DNA of 64,000 bases from Basidiobolus meristosporus CBS 931.73. Taxonomy: Eukaryota > Basidiobolomycota > Basidiobolomycetes > Basidiobolales > Basidiobolaceae. Location: contig MCFE01000165.1 of the NCBI GenBank assembly GCA_002104905.1, positions 83,015 through 147,014 on the forward strand, given 5' to 3'. How positions within the stretch are numbered: the stretch's first letter is position 1; the number at the start of each line of letters is the position of its first letter. Position numbers and translations under genes: made by a program. The notes under the pieces are model-generated. The model searched no databases. It saw only the letters and a list, made by a program, of their open reading frames with translations, and was not told the origin of the DNA. Below are positions 45,093 to 56,240 of the stretch, piece by piece.

Positions 45093-46361
45093 ATGTCCTG
45101 CCTTGACCAAGAAGATTCCTTCCAGTTTTTCGATGGTAGGTTCTTGTGAGTTTCGATCTACACGACGCACCACAACTAAACCTTATTGCAGAGCTGGACT
45201 CAATCTTGAACCAAGACCCGCCTTGCTCCGACCTCACTGCCGCGCTGAATGAATATTTATATGTGGTGGAGCAAAATATCGGTATAAAACGAAGCGCTGT
45301 CTATAGAAATCATGAATGCGCATGTGTTGACAGGTGTTCCTAGGGATTATCGTGCCTGTGGATGCTCTAATGACTGTTTGTCTTGCCCTGGTCGAGTCTA
45401 CCCTGTTTGAAAGGAGTAAAGAAGACGCGGTCGAATATCTCGTGAAAGAGTCCCTAACGGTATGTCTACCCTCATGCCTACTGCCGTACTTGATATTGAC
45501 AATGCTCTTAGTCTACACACGACCTCAACGTATTGTACACCATGCTATATTGCTCGGGAACGATCTATCCTTTTGCACTGGATACCATGTTAGAGCATCA
45601 TATGATCTCAAAGCTCGTACAGAACATACTAACTAAAGGTGCATTTGGACTTGATGAGATATCTTGCATTCATGGTACTCACCTTTATCTCACGTGTAGC
45701 ACCTGAAATGGGTACACTTTCTTCCGCCATGACATTGCTCTGCGAGCTGTGCCAGACTCGAATAACCTCAGCTTCGGATCTGGAATTGTTGGACGAGGTT
45801 CTTATCAATAGACTGCTTGATCTTGTGGAAGAAACCCACTGCGGAGACGAGGCTTTGAACTACACGGCGATCCAGTTGATCTTGGCCATTAATGACCAGT
45901 TCATGAAGCAATCTCCCGAGCTAGAAAACACCGTAGTCAAAGTGCTGAGCAATCGGTTCGAAACAAGCAAATCTTTCGGAGAAAATCTGCTGTTCATGAT
46001 GAACCGCGGGACCAAACTGACAACACAGCTATTGATCCTCCGACTTCTTTACACCCTATTTACCAATACATCCACCAGCGATTACTTCTACACAAACGAC
46101 CTTCGAGTCTTGGTGGATGTGATAATCCGAGAGCTATACAATTTGCCCGAGGAGGATGGGGAGCTGCGAAGAGCGTATCTGGAGGTCTTGCCACCTTTGA
46201 TTTGCAATACCCAATACCCGGAAATCCTACACAAATCCCAACAAATCGCTTGCCTACTGGAGGAACTGACAGCTGAACAGGCCCACAAGAATGTTACAGA
46301 GGAAGTTCAGCTGATCGTTGAGAAAGTTCGCTCCGAATGTGCATCAGTACTGGCAGCCTAG
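45093..46361 (+). CDS. LDB17: Ldb17/SPIN90-family actin regulator
   Basis: Five exons (45093..45135, 45192..45281, 45344..45459, 45512..45674, 45700..46361) give 357 residues. The acceptor at 45,343 and donor at 45,674 were chosen because only they keep frame. The SPIN90/Ldb17 leucine-rich domain fills the C-terminal two thirds: YTAIQLILAINDQFM, FGENLLFMMNRGTK, LLYTLFTNTSTSDYFYTNDL, RVLVDVIIRELYNL, EVLPPLICNTQYPEI. In other fungi Ldb17/Dip1 acts at cortical actin patches, where Dip1 activates Arp2/3 without a mother filament to start endocytic actin. No SH3 domain or long proline-rich tail is present, which fits the fungal form. It converges with the AP mu gene with 129 bases between stops. 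Confidence 0.9.
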
Positions 46362-46490
46362 ACTAGAATTCATATTACATCATCATAATCGCCTCAATCG
46401 CCCCCGATCGTGGCTCTAATGGCTCTAATAAACGATCGTTTAGTTTTGTATTTTAACCAAGATATTCGATTGATTCCGGAATCCATTGAT

Positions 46491-48373
46491 CTAGAACCGC
46501 TGCGAGTAGTTTTCAGAAGCAGTCAGATGTCTCACCCATTTCTTGGGTGCGTTGTGTGTGCATGTCCGATCGAAGACCTTCAGCTTGGCGATGCCGATGC
46601 CCGAGCTTGTCCAGTTCGCAATCTGAAATCGGACACTAAATGTGTGCAAAGATTAATCACCTTGGGTCATTGGACTTCCCTAGCGATGAACCTACTCGAC
46701 TTGTCCCATCTCCTCAAACTCATTACTGCGGTCGATGGCGTGCTCCAGCAGTACCTACCGTTTTGTTCTACCAGGTTATTGCTGACCTATTGATCAAACG
46801 CCAGGCATGATCTTTACCTTGGTATGTAATGTCTTCTCTGTGCAGCCGACGAACTTCGGGATGGTCCAATTGATTGTCTTGCTATCGAAATCAAAGCTTG
46901 CCTTCTCATCCGCTGCCGTATCCGGCGTGATTGTATTCGAGGCACTTGGTGGACAAGACAACCTTCAGTGCCACATCTTGGAATGAGACAGGTCGTACCT
47001 ACCTCAGGGTATACTTCGGAAGAGAAAAGCTCAAGCTACAGGCTTGTGCAGTGACGTGTCCCGGGAAGTCAGCACGGATGCGTACCACCACTTCGGTGGC
47101 CCTGTCGTCCTCGGGGAAGTCGTCAAAGCACGTGAATATCCTGAACGGGAGCCGAGTGTTGTCCTCTATGCGGTATTTCATCAAGGTGATTTCTCCATCT
47201 TTGGGCTCGATTTTAAGCGTTCTGTGGTTTGAGAAATCTTGGCACCGCTTAGTCCAAGCGCATCGCCTCTGCTTGAGCCATCGTACATACCTGTTGTGTC
47301 CACTCTTTCGTGGAAGTTCAGCTGATCTAATATCACCGTCTCATAACCTAATCAAGGGGAACTTCAGCGCACGGGCCATTGGTTCATGCGTTAATAAAGA
47401 AATTACTTGTTTTGTGGCCCTCCTCGTTCAAGATAGAAAAGTTGCCGCTCAACTGTACTTGAAGCTCTGGGTCTCCTTTCAAAAAGCTCTTCATGATCAG
47501 TGATCCCTCGATCTCTGAGCGTAGAGCCTCTCCCTGTTGGTAGCAAGTCAGCTAGTGTCGGCTGAAGATACACCGCTAGTATTTTTACCGATGGATTGAA
47601 CGTCCCGGTAACTGTTTCAAGTAGATCCACAAACACTTCGCTTCTGGAGATAAGCTTTTGTTCATGCGTAATAATGGACTCTGTTCTTTGTTTCTGACAA
47701 TACCAAAGCAATACGTTAGTAACTGGAAGGTTGCCGTATTCACCATAGGGTGCTTATTGTAGATACTCACCAGTGGTTTTCTCTCAATGCTGCTCTTCCA
47801 TTCAGCGTCTGGCTCATTGTAGATCACCTCTCTCAAAAATTCCACGTCTGTGCTGACTGGTACGCCAGCAACCTAACAATAGTTACACATCAATATTCGA
47901 AAGGACACTTGCAGAGCAGCTTGGGCTTTATCACTCACGACGACTTCGTCCAAAATCTCGTATACTAGACCTAGGTTTCGACGAATTAAAGTCTCACCAA
48001 AACCGCCACCAAGCTCGTTCACCCCGCTAATAATTCCATTCAGCATCTCTAGCAGCACTAATGGCTTGACATTGACTTTATCCTCTTCACTGACCACCCC
48101 AACTACGAAGACCTGGTTGACTACCTTGTACACAAAAGTTACCCCTTCGCCTTGGAAAATGGGTGCAGGGCTTCCTATTTCTTGGTACACTTTGAAGAAA
48201 GTGGACGGGGTATCCAAAGCATGCTCAAAGCAGTCTTTGGCGGGAAGTTAAGGAAAGTGCACTCAAGATAAACAGAACTCGATTACTTTCAACGTACTAC
48301 CACGTAAATGGATACAGTCTTTCAGTAACAAGGTGTCCCCAAGATTTGTCAATAGAAATATCTGAGAGAACAT
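46491..48373 (-). CDS. Clathrin-adaptor medium chain, AP-4 mu type
   Basis: The minus-strand gene has about eight or more exons. The first two are 48373..48301 and 48234..47939; the stop is at 46,491-46,493. The longin-like N domain starts MFSQIFLLTNLGDTLLLKDC and includes RRNLGLVYEILDEVV. The mu homology domain begins with RSEVFVDLLETVTG and SEIEGSLIMKSFLKGDPEL. It continues with VILDQLNFHERV, MKYRIEDNTRLPFRIF, VVVRIRADFPGHVTAQ and LSFSLPKYTL, and ends WTIPKFVGCTEKTLHTK and KKWVRHLTASENY. The ILDQLNFHE stretch, the RIRADFP strand and the WVRHLT end resemble AP-4 mu more than AP-1, -2 or -3 mu. AP-4 sorts cargo at the trans-Golgi. One small exon near 46,700 was not resolved. Mu adaptin is firm; AP-4 is likely. 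Confidence 0.82.
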
Positions 48374-48958
48374 CTGCAAACTCTACGCAAGCTCAGCCTC
48401 CTTTCTTCTTGAATGCTGGGATCACGTGAAAGCCAAGAAATCCGTAGCTAAAATGCATCGGTTGGAGATTTCCGATAGTTTCCAAGTTGGGGCACCTGGG
48501 CTACCGGAATCTAGTTTTGGCTATAATTTGAGCCATGTGATGACGGTTCTGATCGGCAAGAAAGGAGCATAAGCTATGGACGGCACGGGATGGCCAAAAC
48601 CAGCGGTGGACCAAACCCGACGGGAGGTGAACCCGGGGAGGGGCTGGGTCAATAAAGGAAAGCCTTATAGCCATGCGTCACTCCTAGATTTGCCTGGTAC
48701 GTGTGGAACTCACCTGTCCCTGCTAGTCACATTAGGAATTTCACTGAGGTATGTATCAGGTTTCATCCTCATATTCAAGAACTCTTACTAATCCAGACCG
48801 ATGCCCATCCGAGGCAGGTATAAATATCTTGCCTTTCCAGTAAATCAGCAATAAATCTTTACACCACTCTCTCCATACTATTGCTGGTTGCTTCGTGGTT
48901 TGTTGTGTTCATAAAAGGTTTAGCTTCGACTGTCTCCTTGAGCAACTTTCCTACAACA
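48374..48958. other. Divergent promoter region between AP-4 mu and kinase genes
   Basis: No gene is seen. A TATA-like box is listed separately. The DNA near 48,590-48,670 is more GC-rich than its surroundings. Confidence 0.55.
48819..48826 (+). promoter_or_regulatory. TATA-like box of the Srk1-like kinase gene
   Basis: TATAAATA lies 133 bases before the ATG. It is the best such match in the spacer. Confidence 0.4.
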
Positions 48959-50779
48959 ATGATCAAACAAATCAAAAATTTTTTAAAGACCGCAACCTCT
49001 GGTAGGGTTTTCGTGTGCTCTTGCTCGCCTCGATGGGCCCTAATCTTGCTTTCTCGACAGTGCCTAGTGCCGAATCAGCACAGAAGAGCGCGATTGGCAG
49101 CGAAAAAAATGCTTTCACCGCTCCCTCAGTCAGCCCTCAGTCAGCCCCAGATCTGGACACCAAACCACTTCCACCACCAAAGCCGGAACTATCGGAGGAC
49201 CTTAACAGCATATTCATGAACCCGAAATACGCTAATGATCCTAATCTTCCGGTTTATCCAAACCTGGATAGATATCAGTTACTGACCAAACTCGGAGAGT
49301 ATGTTGTCTCCTCAAGCTGCCCCCTACCTCTTACTAAAACCGATTTTTTTATAGCGGCGCCTTCAGCAACGTGTACAAGGCCTACGACCAGTATCGCGAA
49401 AAGCTCGTGGCTATCAAGGTCGTACGCAAGTTCGAACTCAATTCGCTTCAGGTAATTCATACTATCGCCGTCTGAGCGCCCGGGCAATAGTAACGCCTCG
49501 TGTATTCTAGCGCGGCAACATTCTCAAGGAGGTTACCATCATGCGTACGTTGAATCATCCCAATATCGCCAAGCTGCTCGATTTCAAAGAGTCCAAGGAT
49601 TTCTACTATCTTGTTTTGGAGTTGGTCACAGGTGGCGAGCTATTTCATCGAATTGTGAAATTGACGTATTTCAGCGAGGATCTGGCTCGCCATGTGATCA
49701 CCCAGGTGGCAAAGGGAATCCGTTATCTACACGAGGAAAAGGGGGTGGTTCACCGGGACATCAAACCCGAGAATTTACTTTTCGAACCCATTCCTATCAG
49801 GCACAACCCGAATAGATCTGCCGATCGATCCGAGGAGCACAAGGTCGATGAAGGGGAATTTATCGACGGAGTGGGCGGCGGTGGCATCGGTGTGGTCAAG
49901 ATCGCGGATTTCGGGCTTTCCAAGGTGATATGGAACAAGGATACCATGACACCCTGTGGGACTGTGGGCTACACCGCACCCGAGATCGTCAAGGATGAAG
50001 GGTACAGCAAGGCGGTGGATATGTGGGCACTTGGCTGCGTATTGTATACCATGCTGTGTGGTTTCCCTCCATTCTACGATGATGACATCAAGTCACTGAC
50101 CGCCAAGGTAGCTAGGGGGTATTACTCCTTCCTCTCCCCGTGGTGGGATGACATTTCCGACTCTTCCAAAGACCTGATATCTCACTTGCTCACTGTCAAC
50201 CCGCAAAGAAGGTACACCATCAACCAATTCTTGGCTCATCCTTGGATTACGGCCAAAAAGACCGTTCAGTTTGAAGTGCCAGCAGAAGATGCTGCACCAC
50301 GCACAGCTGTGGAGCATGTGAAAACTCCGTATCACGAAGTGCCTAAGGCCTATGTACGTAAAGAACGCCACCCTATTCCAGTAACTCCCAATGTTTCAAT
50401 CAAAGAAGCCTTTGACGTGTCTTACGCCATGCATCGTATGGAGGATGAGGAGGCTGGGAAGCGGAGGATGCGCGCAATGCAAGAGCAATTCGAGAAAGCT
50501 CAAGGCATGGGTACCTATCAGCCGTACTATCAGCAAAGAATGTTTATGGACGCCGTAGATAACGACAACTACGAAGAAGACATAGGCATCATAAACACTG
50601 CGCTAACCACACAAATGAGGGACCCATGCCAGCCGCGCACACGACACATCGCCAAACCCAATAAAACCCCAGTCATGGTTACTGGACGCCAAGTAAACCA
50701 CCGAAGGGCTGGCTTTGAGTTGAACATGAACAACGCCACCTTGTTGAGCAGAAGAAAGCAAAAGCAAGAGGTACATTAG
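48959..50779 (+). CDS. SRK1: CAMK-group protein kinase, Srk1/Rck2 type
   Basis: Four exons (48959..49001, 49061..49298, 49355..49451, 49511..50779) give 548 residues. The kinase domain starts at about residue 85 with GDGAFSNVYKAYD (split by an intron), the lysine in VAIKVVRKFELN, HRDIKPENLL, DFGLSKV and TMTPCGTVGYTAPE. An insert EGEFIDGVGGGGIG between catalytic loop and DFG is characteristic of the fungal Srk1/Rck2/Cmk2 branch. In yeasts these kinases act below the stress MAP kinase Hog1/Sty1 and slow translation or the cell cycle. The C-terminal tail is basic and charged (RRMRAMQEQFEKAQG); a MAPK docking site is plausible there but I did not identify one with confidence. Subfamily assignment is strong. 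Confidence 0.92.
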
Positions 50780-50922
50780 CCATTACGTTGGTGCCGTTTG
50801 TGTTGTATATTTTGGGTCAGGACTTCAGTTTATTTGTGTATATAAATCTTCATATCTATCAGCAATCTATACTAGAATGGGGAGTGATAATAGTAATAAA
50901 GATAACGCAGATTATTAGTGTG

Positions 50923-53092
50923 TCATGACCATGGGTTGTACAGACTAGACTGACTAGGTAGCTTTGGGAATGTTGGCTCCTGCCTTTGCCAGTTGGCCAA
51001 TGAGTCTTGACTAGCATTGTTGTTGGAGGTGGGCCCCGTGTGATGGTACGGTGTGTCTTCGTGGTCATCGTCTGACGATGATTCCTCACTCTCGTTCGCC
51101 TGGCGGAGAAGTCCTTGTGATTCCTCACTCTCGTTCGCCTGGTGAAGTCCTTGTGACTCCTGGTTGCCATAAGCTTGCTGCTTGGTTCCGTTGCTGGCCG
51201 AGGCAGAATGCGTTTCACCGGTGGCCGAGTACGAAACGGTTGGATTCTTGCCCTTGATTCTTTGATTCTCGGTTGGCTTGCGAATAGGGGAGGACACTGT
51301 GATGATTGGATAATTATAGTCACCATGCACGAGTTGCCGAGCGGCCTCATAATCATCCTCCATGCCATCGGATTCATTGACATCTGGGAAATTCAAACTG
51401 ATCGTGTCGGAGTCCATATGGCTCTGGAGATCATTGGGTCCAGCTTTTGCTGCAGTTTCAGGCGTAGGAATCCAGTATTTAGTCTGGCCCCCGTCGACAT
51501 ACCGAAGTCCCGCCAGAATACGCTGGTTACGACTCTGTCCCTCCGGTACAACTCCTTCAGCTGGCTCAAAAGCGCGGTAATTAAACCGATCTCCAGAATA
51601 GGTTTCGAGAGAGTCCTGAATAATATCGCGTAAGCCTAGAGCGTCGCGGATGGCGTGGGGAAGAGTCATACGGCCAAAATGAAAATCGTAGTTGTTGTAG
51701 TCCTTGTAGGTAAAGGAGTGCCTGATGTTGCAAGAGAAGTTAGCCATGTTAAAAAGCACAGCCAGAGCATCACCTCCTTACCAATGCCCTATGGCCGCAA
51801 ATATCATCTCGAAACAAATCAAGAAATCCTGGATCGCAACAGCAAGTTGATCCGCATTGAAGCGCTCGTCTAAGTGGGAGGTCAGTCAAAGTGTTGGCAG
51901 AATATTAGACAAAGTTGGTTGCTTACTTCCTCGGATAATTCCCAACATGACCAATATGGAGATACCAAGTCCTTGCCAGAATGAAAAGAAGATGACCGAC
52001 TTGACGCAAAGGAACTTTGGAAAGGGTCTAGCGTTTCCCCAAGGTTAGTGGGCTCCAAGTCGAGAGCAGCAAGGATGTTGTCTACTAACCGATAGGCTTT
52101 CAGGTCTTCTTTAGTCGCCATGAAGAATAGAACTAGGCAATACAAACTCAGGCACACGCTTAGGTTGTAGATAAACGAGACCCAGAAGTAGCCCGAAGTC
52201 AAGGACAAATCGCCCTCATTGAATTTGTTGCATAGCTTCAAGATCATGGTTGCTGCCGCCAATACCGGCTTGATGTACACATATTGAAGAATTCCACGCT
52301 AATAGAACGGTCAGACTGGGATTTATGTTCACTGAAGTCTCAGGAAATAACCAACCTTGACAAACAGAAAGTTATATGGATCACCGATCTGAATAAAGCC
52401 TTCTTAGTAATTAGCTTGATACCAATAAGCTTATTTAAGTATTTACATCCATCTCCTTCGACCACCAGTTCACTGGCCACATATGCTCCGTCGGCTGCCT
52501 TCCGTGTAGCATATTCAGCAGCTCTCTTTCGCCTCCCAAGTAATTGACTAAAAGGCTGAAGAAGCAGTACAAAACGAATGCCTAAATAATACTCCGGTTC
52601 AATACCAGGCGGATTTGACAAGTAGGGGGAGGAGACTAACTTCGTAGACATCGCGCAACGCATCGACGTAGAAGGCAAGCTTTAGCGAATACAATGATAT
52701 CCAAGAGGAGATTGCATAGACAGGAATCCTGAGATTTATGGCTGGATTATTACCAGAGTTCTTTGAAAGTTTCATATCTCAGCACTACTTACATCCATAT
52801 AATCCTCATAACATTACGTTGCAAATTCTAATAAGTATGATGGTTCTTCTAGTTCAGATAAAGGCCTGTAGCGAGGAAATGGAGAGATTAGGTGATCACT
52901 GACCGGGCGTGCATAATTTTTCAAATGACTCCACATGCAATAAAGCGATATGCCAGTGGCAATAATGGAGAAGAGACCGGCAAATCGTACGGCTGTATTC
53001 CCCAGTTCTGAACCCGCTCCACTATTATCATGAAGCTCCATTGCTGCGGGGTTGTGATATGTTGCTGAAAGAATAGAAGAAAAAGGAGACAT
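50923..53092 (-). CDS. Hfl1/TMEM184 (DUF300, OST-alpha-like) membrane protein
   Basis: Exon 1 is 53092..52904 and exon 2 is 52827..52793; further exons run to the stop at 50,923. Seven membrane segments are expected. Family marks are NLQRNVMRIIWMIPVYAISS, the near-invariant NYLGGERELLNMLHGRQP and DIGDPYNFLFVKRGILQYV, YCLVLFFMATKEDL, and FLICFEMIFAAIGHWHSFTY. The last about 230 residues are a hydrophilic tail with a double repeat QANESEESQGL and an acidic run SSSDDDHED. Fission yeast Hfl1 of this family holds lipid-free Atg8 at the vacuole through its tail; the tail here contains DYNYPII, which resembles an Atg8-interacting motif. Family call firm; Atg8 binding is inference. Confidence 0.9.
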
Positions 53093-53547
53093 AAGACTAT
53101 TGCTAGCGAATCAACCTTATCGAATAGTCGTGGTTGATATGTATAGGCTAAGAGTGAAGATTATGTACTGTGGATGGTGTAGGAATAGAATTAAGGAATA
53201 AAGGTATGTCAGATGTACACAAAAAGGTATGACCGCAGAATGAAGCGAGCCAAGGAAAAGGAAGTGATCATGACTGTGTGTACATTCACTCACCATAAAT
53301 GCATCACCGATCATGAAGTGCTGATTTAAATGGGATGATTAATGATTTGGAAGCATTCGGTAGGCATTCAGTAAGCATTGTGAGTATTGGGAAAGTACTC
53401 CTGGATATCTTCGGCCCATCCAAGTGATCTCTCGACTTTTTAAGGGCAGAAATTTATCCCAATGAGCCTAGGGTTAGGGTTCGTTGGCCATGAAGGGGTT
53501 GGGTCTATTTGAAGAAATCCGCCTTGATATTCAACAGCGTATTCAAC
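53093..53547. other. Divergent spacer between Hfl1-like and ICMT genes
   Basis: No gene is seen. Direct partial repeats GGTAGGCATTCAGTAAGCATT occur near 53,359-53,380. It should hold both promoters. Confidence 0.5.
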
Positions 53548-54467
53548 ATGGCACCTGAGGATGAGCAAGAGGTGCCAGGTTATCACACTATAGTCACTAA
53601 CAGAGGTATTCTGGATGGCGAGCACACCCCACAGAATATCGCCTCCTACGGGTTTCTGTTGGGGATTGTGTTTGGTGCAGGCGTTGTGGCTTCGACATAC
53701 TTGGAGTCTCCTCAGCTCTGTCTTTACTTGGCAGCGTTGGCACTATTTCATTTCCTGGAATACACTCTTACCGCGATGTACAATTCACATACCCTTTCTC
53801 TGGATTGTAAGTATTCTGGTTTGAGCAACGTGAAGGAATCTTTAAGATCTAACTACTGCCCTAGCTTACTTATTGAATCACAGCACGGAGTACATCTTAG
53901 CTAACGCTCTAGTTTTTCTGGAGTTTCTCATCGAAAGGTATTTCTTCAAGGATCTTAAAACATTTGGCCTCCTGAACGTACTTGGTAAATGAGATCTCGA
54001 CCCATACTCAGCACAACCAACCTTGAATCTTGTTTACTGAAGCTCGTATGATACTCCTTAGGCATAGTACTCGTGTTGTGTGGACAACTAGCACGTACTT
54101 TGGCCATGCACACTGCTAAGCATAACTTCACACATCAGGTAGCCTCCTTTAAGGAAAAAGAGCATGTATTAGTAACCCACGGGATATATAGGTACTCGTA
54201 TGGCCTTGCCATCCTAATCGACCGATATTAATTAACATGCCTTCAAGTATCATGCGCCATCCTTCCTACTTCGGGTTTTACTGGTGGGCCTTAGGAACCC
54301 AGATCCTACTACTCAATCCAATTGGAGTCGTTGGCTTTGCGCTTGCATTGCATCACTTCTTTTCCAAAAGAATTGCTTATGAAGAATACACGTTGCAACG
54401 ATTTTTCAAAGAGGATTACATACAGTACACCAAGAGTACTGGTACTTTAATTCCTTTCATCCCTTAA
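53548..54467 (+). CDS. STE14: Protein-S-isoprenylcysteine O-methyltransferase (ICMT/Ste14)
   Basis: Four exons (53548..53806, 53865..53984, 54062..54191, 54248..54467) give 242 residues; the first ATG gives MAPEDEQEVPGYH. Several hydrophobic segments lead to the conserved C-terminal methyltransferase region: HNFTHQVASFKEKEHVLVTH, then GIYSIMRHPSYFGFYWWALG and RIAYEEYTLQRFFKEDYIQY. The MRHPSYxGF and E-E-x-x-L motifs bind S-adenosylmethionine. The enzyme methylates the C-terminal prenylcysteine of CaaX proteins, such as Ras and a-factor-like pheromones, in the ER membrane. Length matches the family. Confidence 0.93.
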
Positions 54468-54738
54468 GAACTGCTGTGAATAAAGCTGCGTTCAAGTAAT
54501 GTGACCCGGATGGTTTTCAGTTATCTAGTTATGAATTGTATGGTCTTCACTAGCTGATACACGCATGGAAGGATTAGGCCAGCATCACAGGGCCTAGAGG
54601 CAACAGATTGCTCAATGTGGCAATCAGCTACCTATTGCTAGCAGTACTCCGGGAGTACTCCAGTGAAATCACATACCTACTCCTAGTGGTGCTACTCAAT
54701 GCATAGGCAACGAGTACTGCTCTGTTCCTATTCGTCTA

Positions 54739-54875
54739 CAATGCTGGAGTGAATCCAATACTCGATTGTTCCCGTTCAGGTGCGATACTGGAGTGAGCCA
54801 AATAATGACTTGTTCCCATTCATAGTACGATACTGGAGTGAGCCTAATATTGACTTGTTCCCATTCATGTGCGAT
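54739..54875 (+). repeat. Three tandem copies of a 44-45-base unit upstream of the methyltransferase gene
   Basis: Units begin near 54,740, 54,784 and 54,829, each with (A/G)AT(A)CTGGAGTGA...TTGTTCCC(A/G)TTCA; a partial fourth start is at 54,873. The second and third copies are nearly the same. Confidence 0.8.
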
Positions 54876-55012
54876 ATCAGGGTCAATTTGGTCTCAAATC
54901 ACCGCGTCATTGTTTAGGTGGAGAGGACTCAACAGCATGCTACATCAATGCTCATAATTGCCATGGTTCTATAGGGTTGTCGTCAGCACAACGTTGCCCC
55001 TAAAAAGTTCTC

Positions 55013-55020
55013 TATTTATA
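55013..55020 (+). promoter_or_regulatory. TATA-like box of the HNMT-like gene
   Basis: TATTTATA lies 46 bases before the ATG at 55,066. Position only. Confidence 0.4.
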
Positions 55021-55065
55021 CCAAGCGGAACATGAGCCAGCAGTACGTATCGAAAGCTGATTACG

Positions 55066-56019
55066 ATGCTTGCAAAACTAGAGCTTCTTCCTGACCTTGC
55101 TGCTCCAGGTGTCCTTTACGATCGGGGGTTCAAATTCTTTCTGGACTCGGTTGACAATTCACTTAGTCAAAAGTATTGGATAAACGAGAACATTCCAGAG
55201 CTTCTACCATCCAACCAGAGTCAGATCTCAGTACTTTCCGTTGGTTGTGGTGATGGAAGTACCGAGCTTGACCTTTTAACCTCGTTGTCCAAGAAAGGTC
55301 GGAAGGTTATTTATCATGGCATCGAGCCCAATGCAATTCATAGGAGTCGGTTTCTGCAGAACCTTGAATCCAAGTTTTGCAGCAAAGCTTCGGACAAGGG
55401 TGACGGCATTGCCGGATTTCAGACATCAAATCTAGAAATGTTGTTGTTTAACTGTGCCTTTGAGGAATTCCAGCCTCTGCAAGAGTTCCAGCAGTACGAC
55501 CTCATTATGTGCGGTCATTCGCTGTATTATGCCCGGTCACTTAGCGCTTCCCTTCATCGATTACTGTTTGAATTACTCTCTTCGGATGGCCATCTAGTCA
55601 TCGTCCACGCCACATCAAATGGCTTACCTCAGTTTCAACGCTTCTGTGGGCTACACCCTGGTGCACATGACATCTCATCCCTGAAAATTCTAGAGGAGCT
55701 ACATCGCCAGCTCGGTGCTCAGCAGACGTTCCGAACCGAATGGATCCCGAAACTCGTTACCACTAAGAAAGATGCCCAAATAAGGCAACAAATCACTGAT
55801 ACTTACATCAATGTTAGCTGTGTTTTTGACGATGCTGCGCAAGAAGAAGCACGCTTATTGTTAGGCTTCTTTATCGCAAAGGACCTTACAAATGCTTCAC
55901 ATGAGCAATTGATTGCCCTAAGGGAGCTGATGCGTCCTATAGCAATGAAGTCAATGAATGGAGAATGGCTTTTTTGTAATCCAGAAGGTTGCATCATTGT
56001 GAAGTCCCCATCCATGTAG
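55066..56019 (+). CDS. HNMT-like SAM-dependent methyltransferase, intronless
   Basis: A single open frame of 317 residues. The SAM-binding glycine loop is VLSVGCGDGSTELDLL near residue 60, followed by the acidic residue in GIEPN and by LIMCGHSLYYARSL and GHLVIVHATSNG. The arrangement and length resemble histamine N-methyltransferase and related small-molecule methyltransferases; the substrate cannot be told. It is the only clear host gene here without introns, and it lies at the border to the right-hand repeat-rich DNA, downstream of a 45-base repeat array. A short out-of-frame ATG at 55,032 could act as an upstream reading frame. Recent gain by transfer or retroposition is possible but unproven. 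Confidence 0.8.
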   Translation: MLAKLELLPDLAAPGVLYDRGFKFFLDSVDNSLSQKYWINENIPELLPSNQSQISVLSVGCGDGSTELDLLTSLSKKGRKVIYHGIEPNAIHRSRFLQNLESKFCSKASDKGDGIAGFQTSNLEMLLFNCAFEEFQPLQEFQQYDLIMCGHSLYYARSLSASLHRLLFELLSSDGHLVIVHATSNGLPQFQRFCGLHPGAHDISSLKILEELHRQLGAQQTFRTEWIPKLVTTKKDAQIRQQITDTYINVSCVFDDAAQEEARLLLGFFIAKDLTNASHEQLIALRELMRPIAMKSMNGEWLFCNPEGCIIVKSPSM

Positions 56020-56089
56020 AATATATCCGAAAGCGACTGTTTAAATATCACAAATCTGCTGAAACAATGTCAATAAATAACATAGCTGA

Positions 56090-56240
56090 AGGTTAGGCTT
56101 ATGTTTCAAAGAAAGGCCTTACAAGTATGCATGCATAATATGAGGGCTTTTGGGACAAACTTTGGGATTTTGCACTCTTGGTACTCTACATTTTAGTGAA
56201 AATATTACAGGTAGATAGCAACATGGAGTTTGGCCAAGCA
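56090..56240 (-). repeat. Diverged copia-LTR-like fragment
   Basis: The stretch around ACATTTTAGTGAAAATATTA and GGCTTTTGGGACAAACTTTG resembles the middle of the copia LTR (GGCATTTTGGTGAAAATATT; GGGCTGTTTGGACAACTTTG). A second piece at about 56,490-56,550 resembles the same LTR in the other orientation. Both are weak matches made by eye. Confidence 0.45.

Noticed and set aside
45334..45343. Earlier acceptor for Ldb17 exon 3 (after CAG at 45,333)
   Set aside because: It leads to a stop codon within 27 codons or forces a frame mismatch; the TAG acceptor at 45,343 restores the frame and a plausible protein.
53467..53480. Telomere-like GGGTTAGGGTT
   Set aside because: Fewer than two full units in the middle of gene-rich DNA; chance is sufficient.
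54640..54656. Inverted repeat AGTACTCCgGGAGTACT as an operator
   Set aside because: A short palindrome in an AT-rich spacer with no second copy or known factor.
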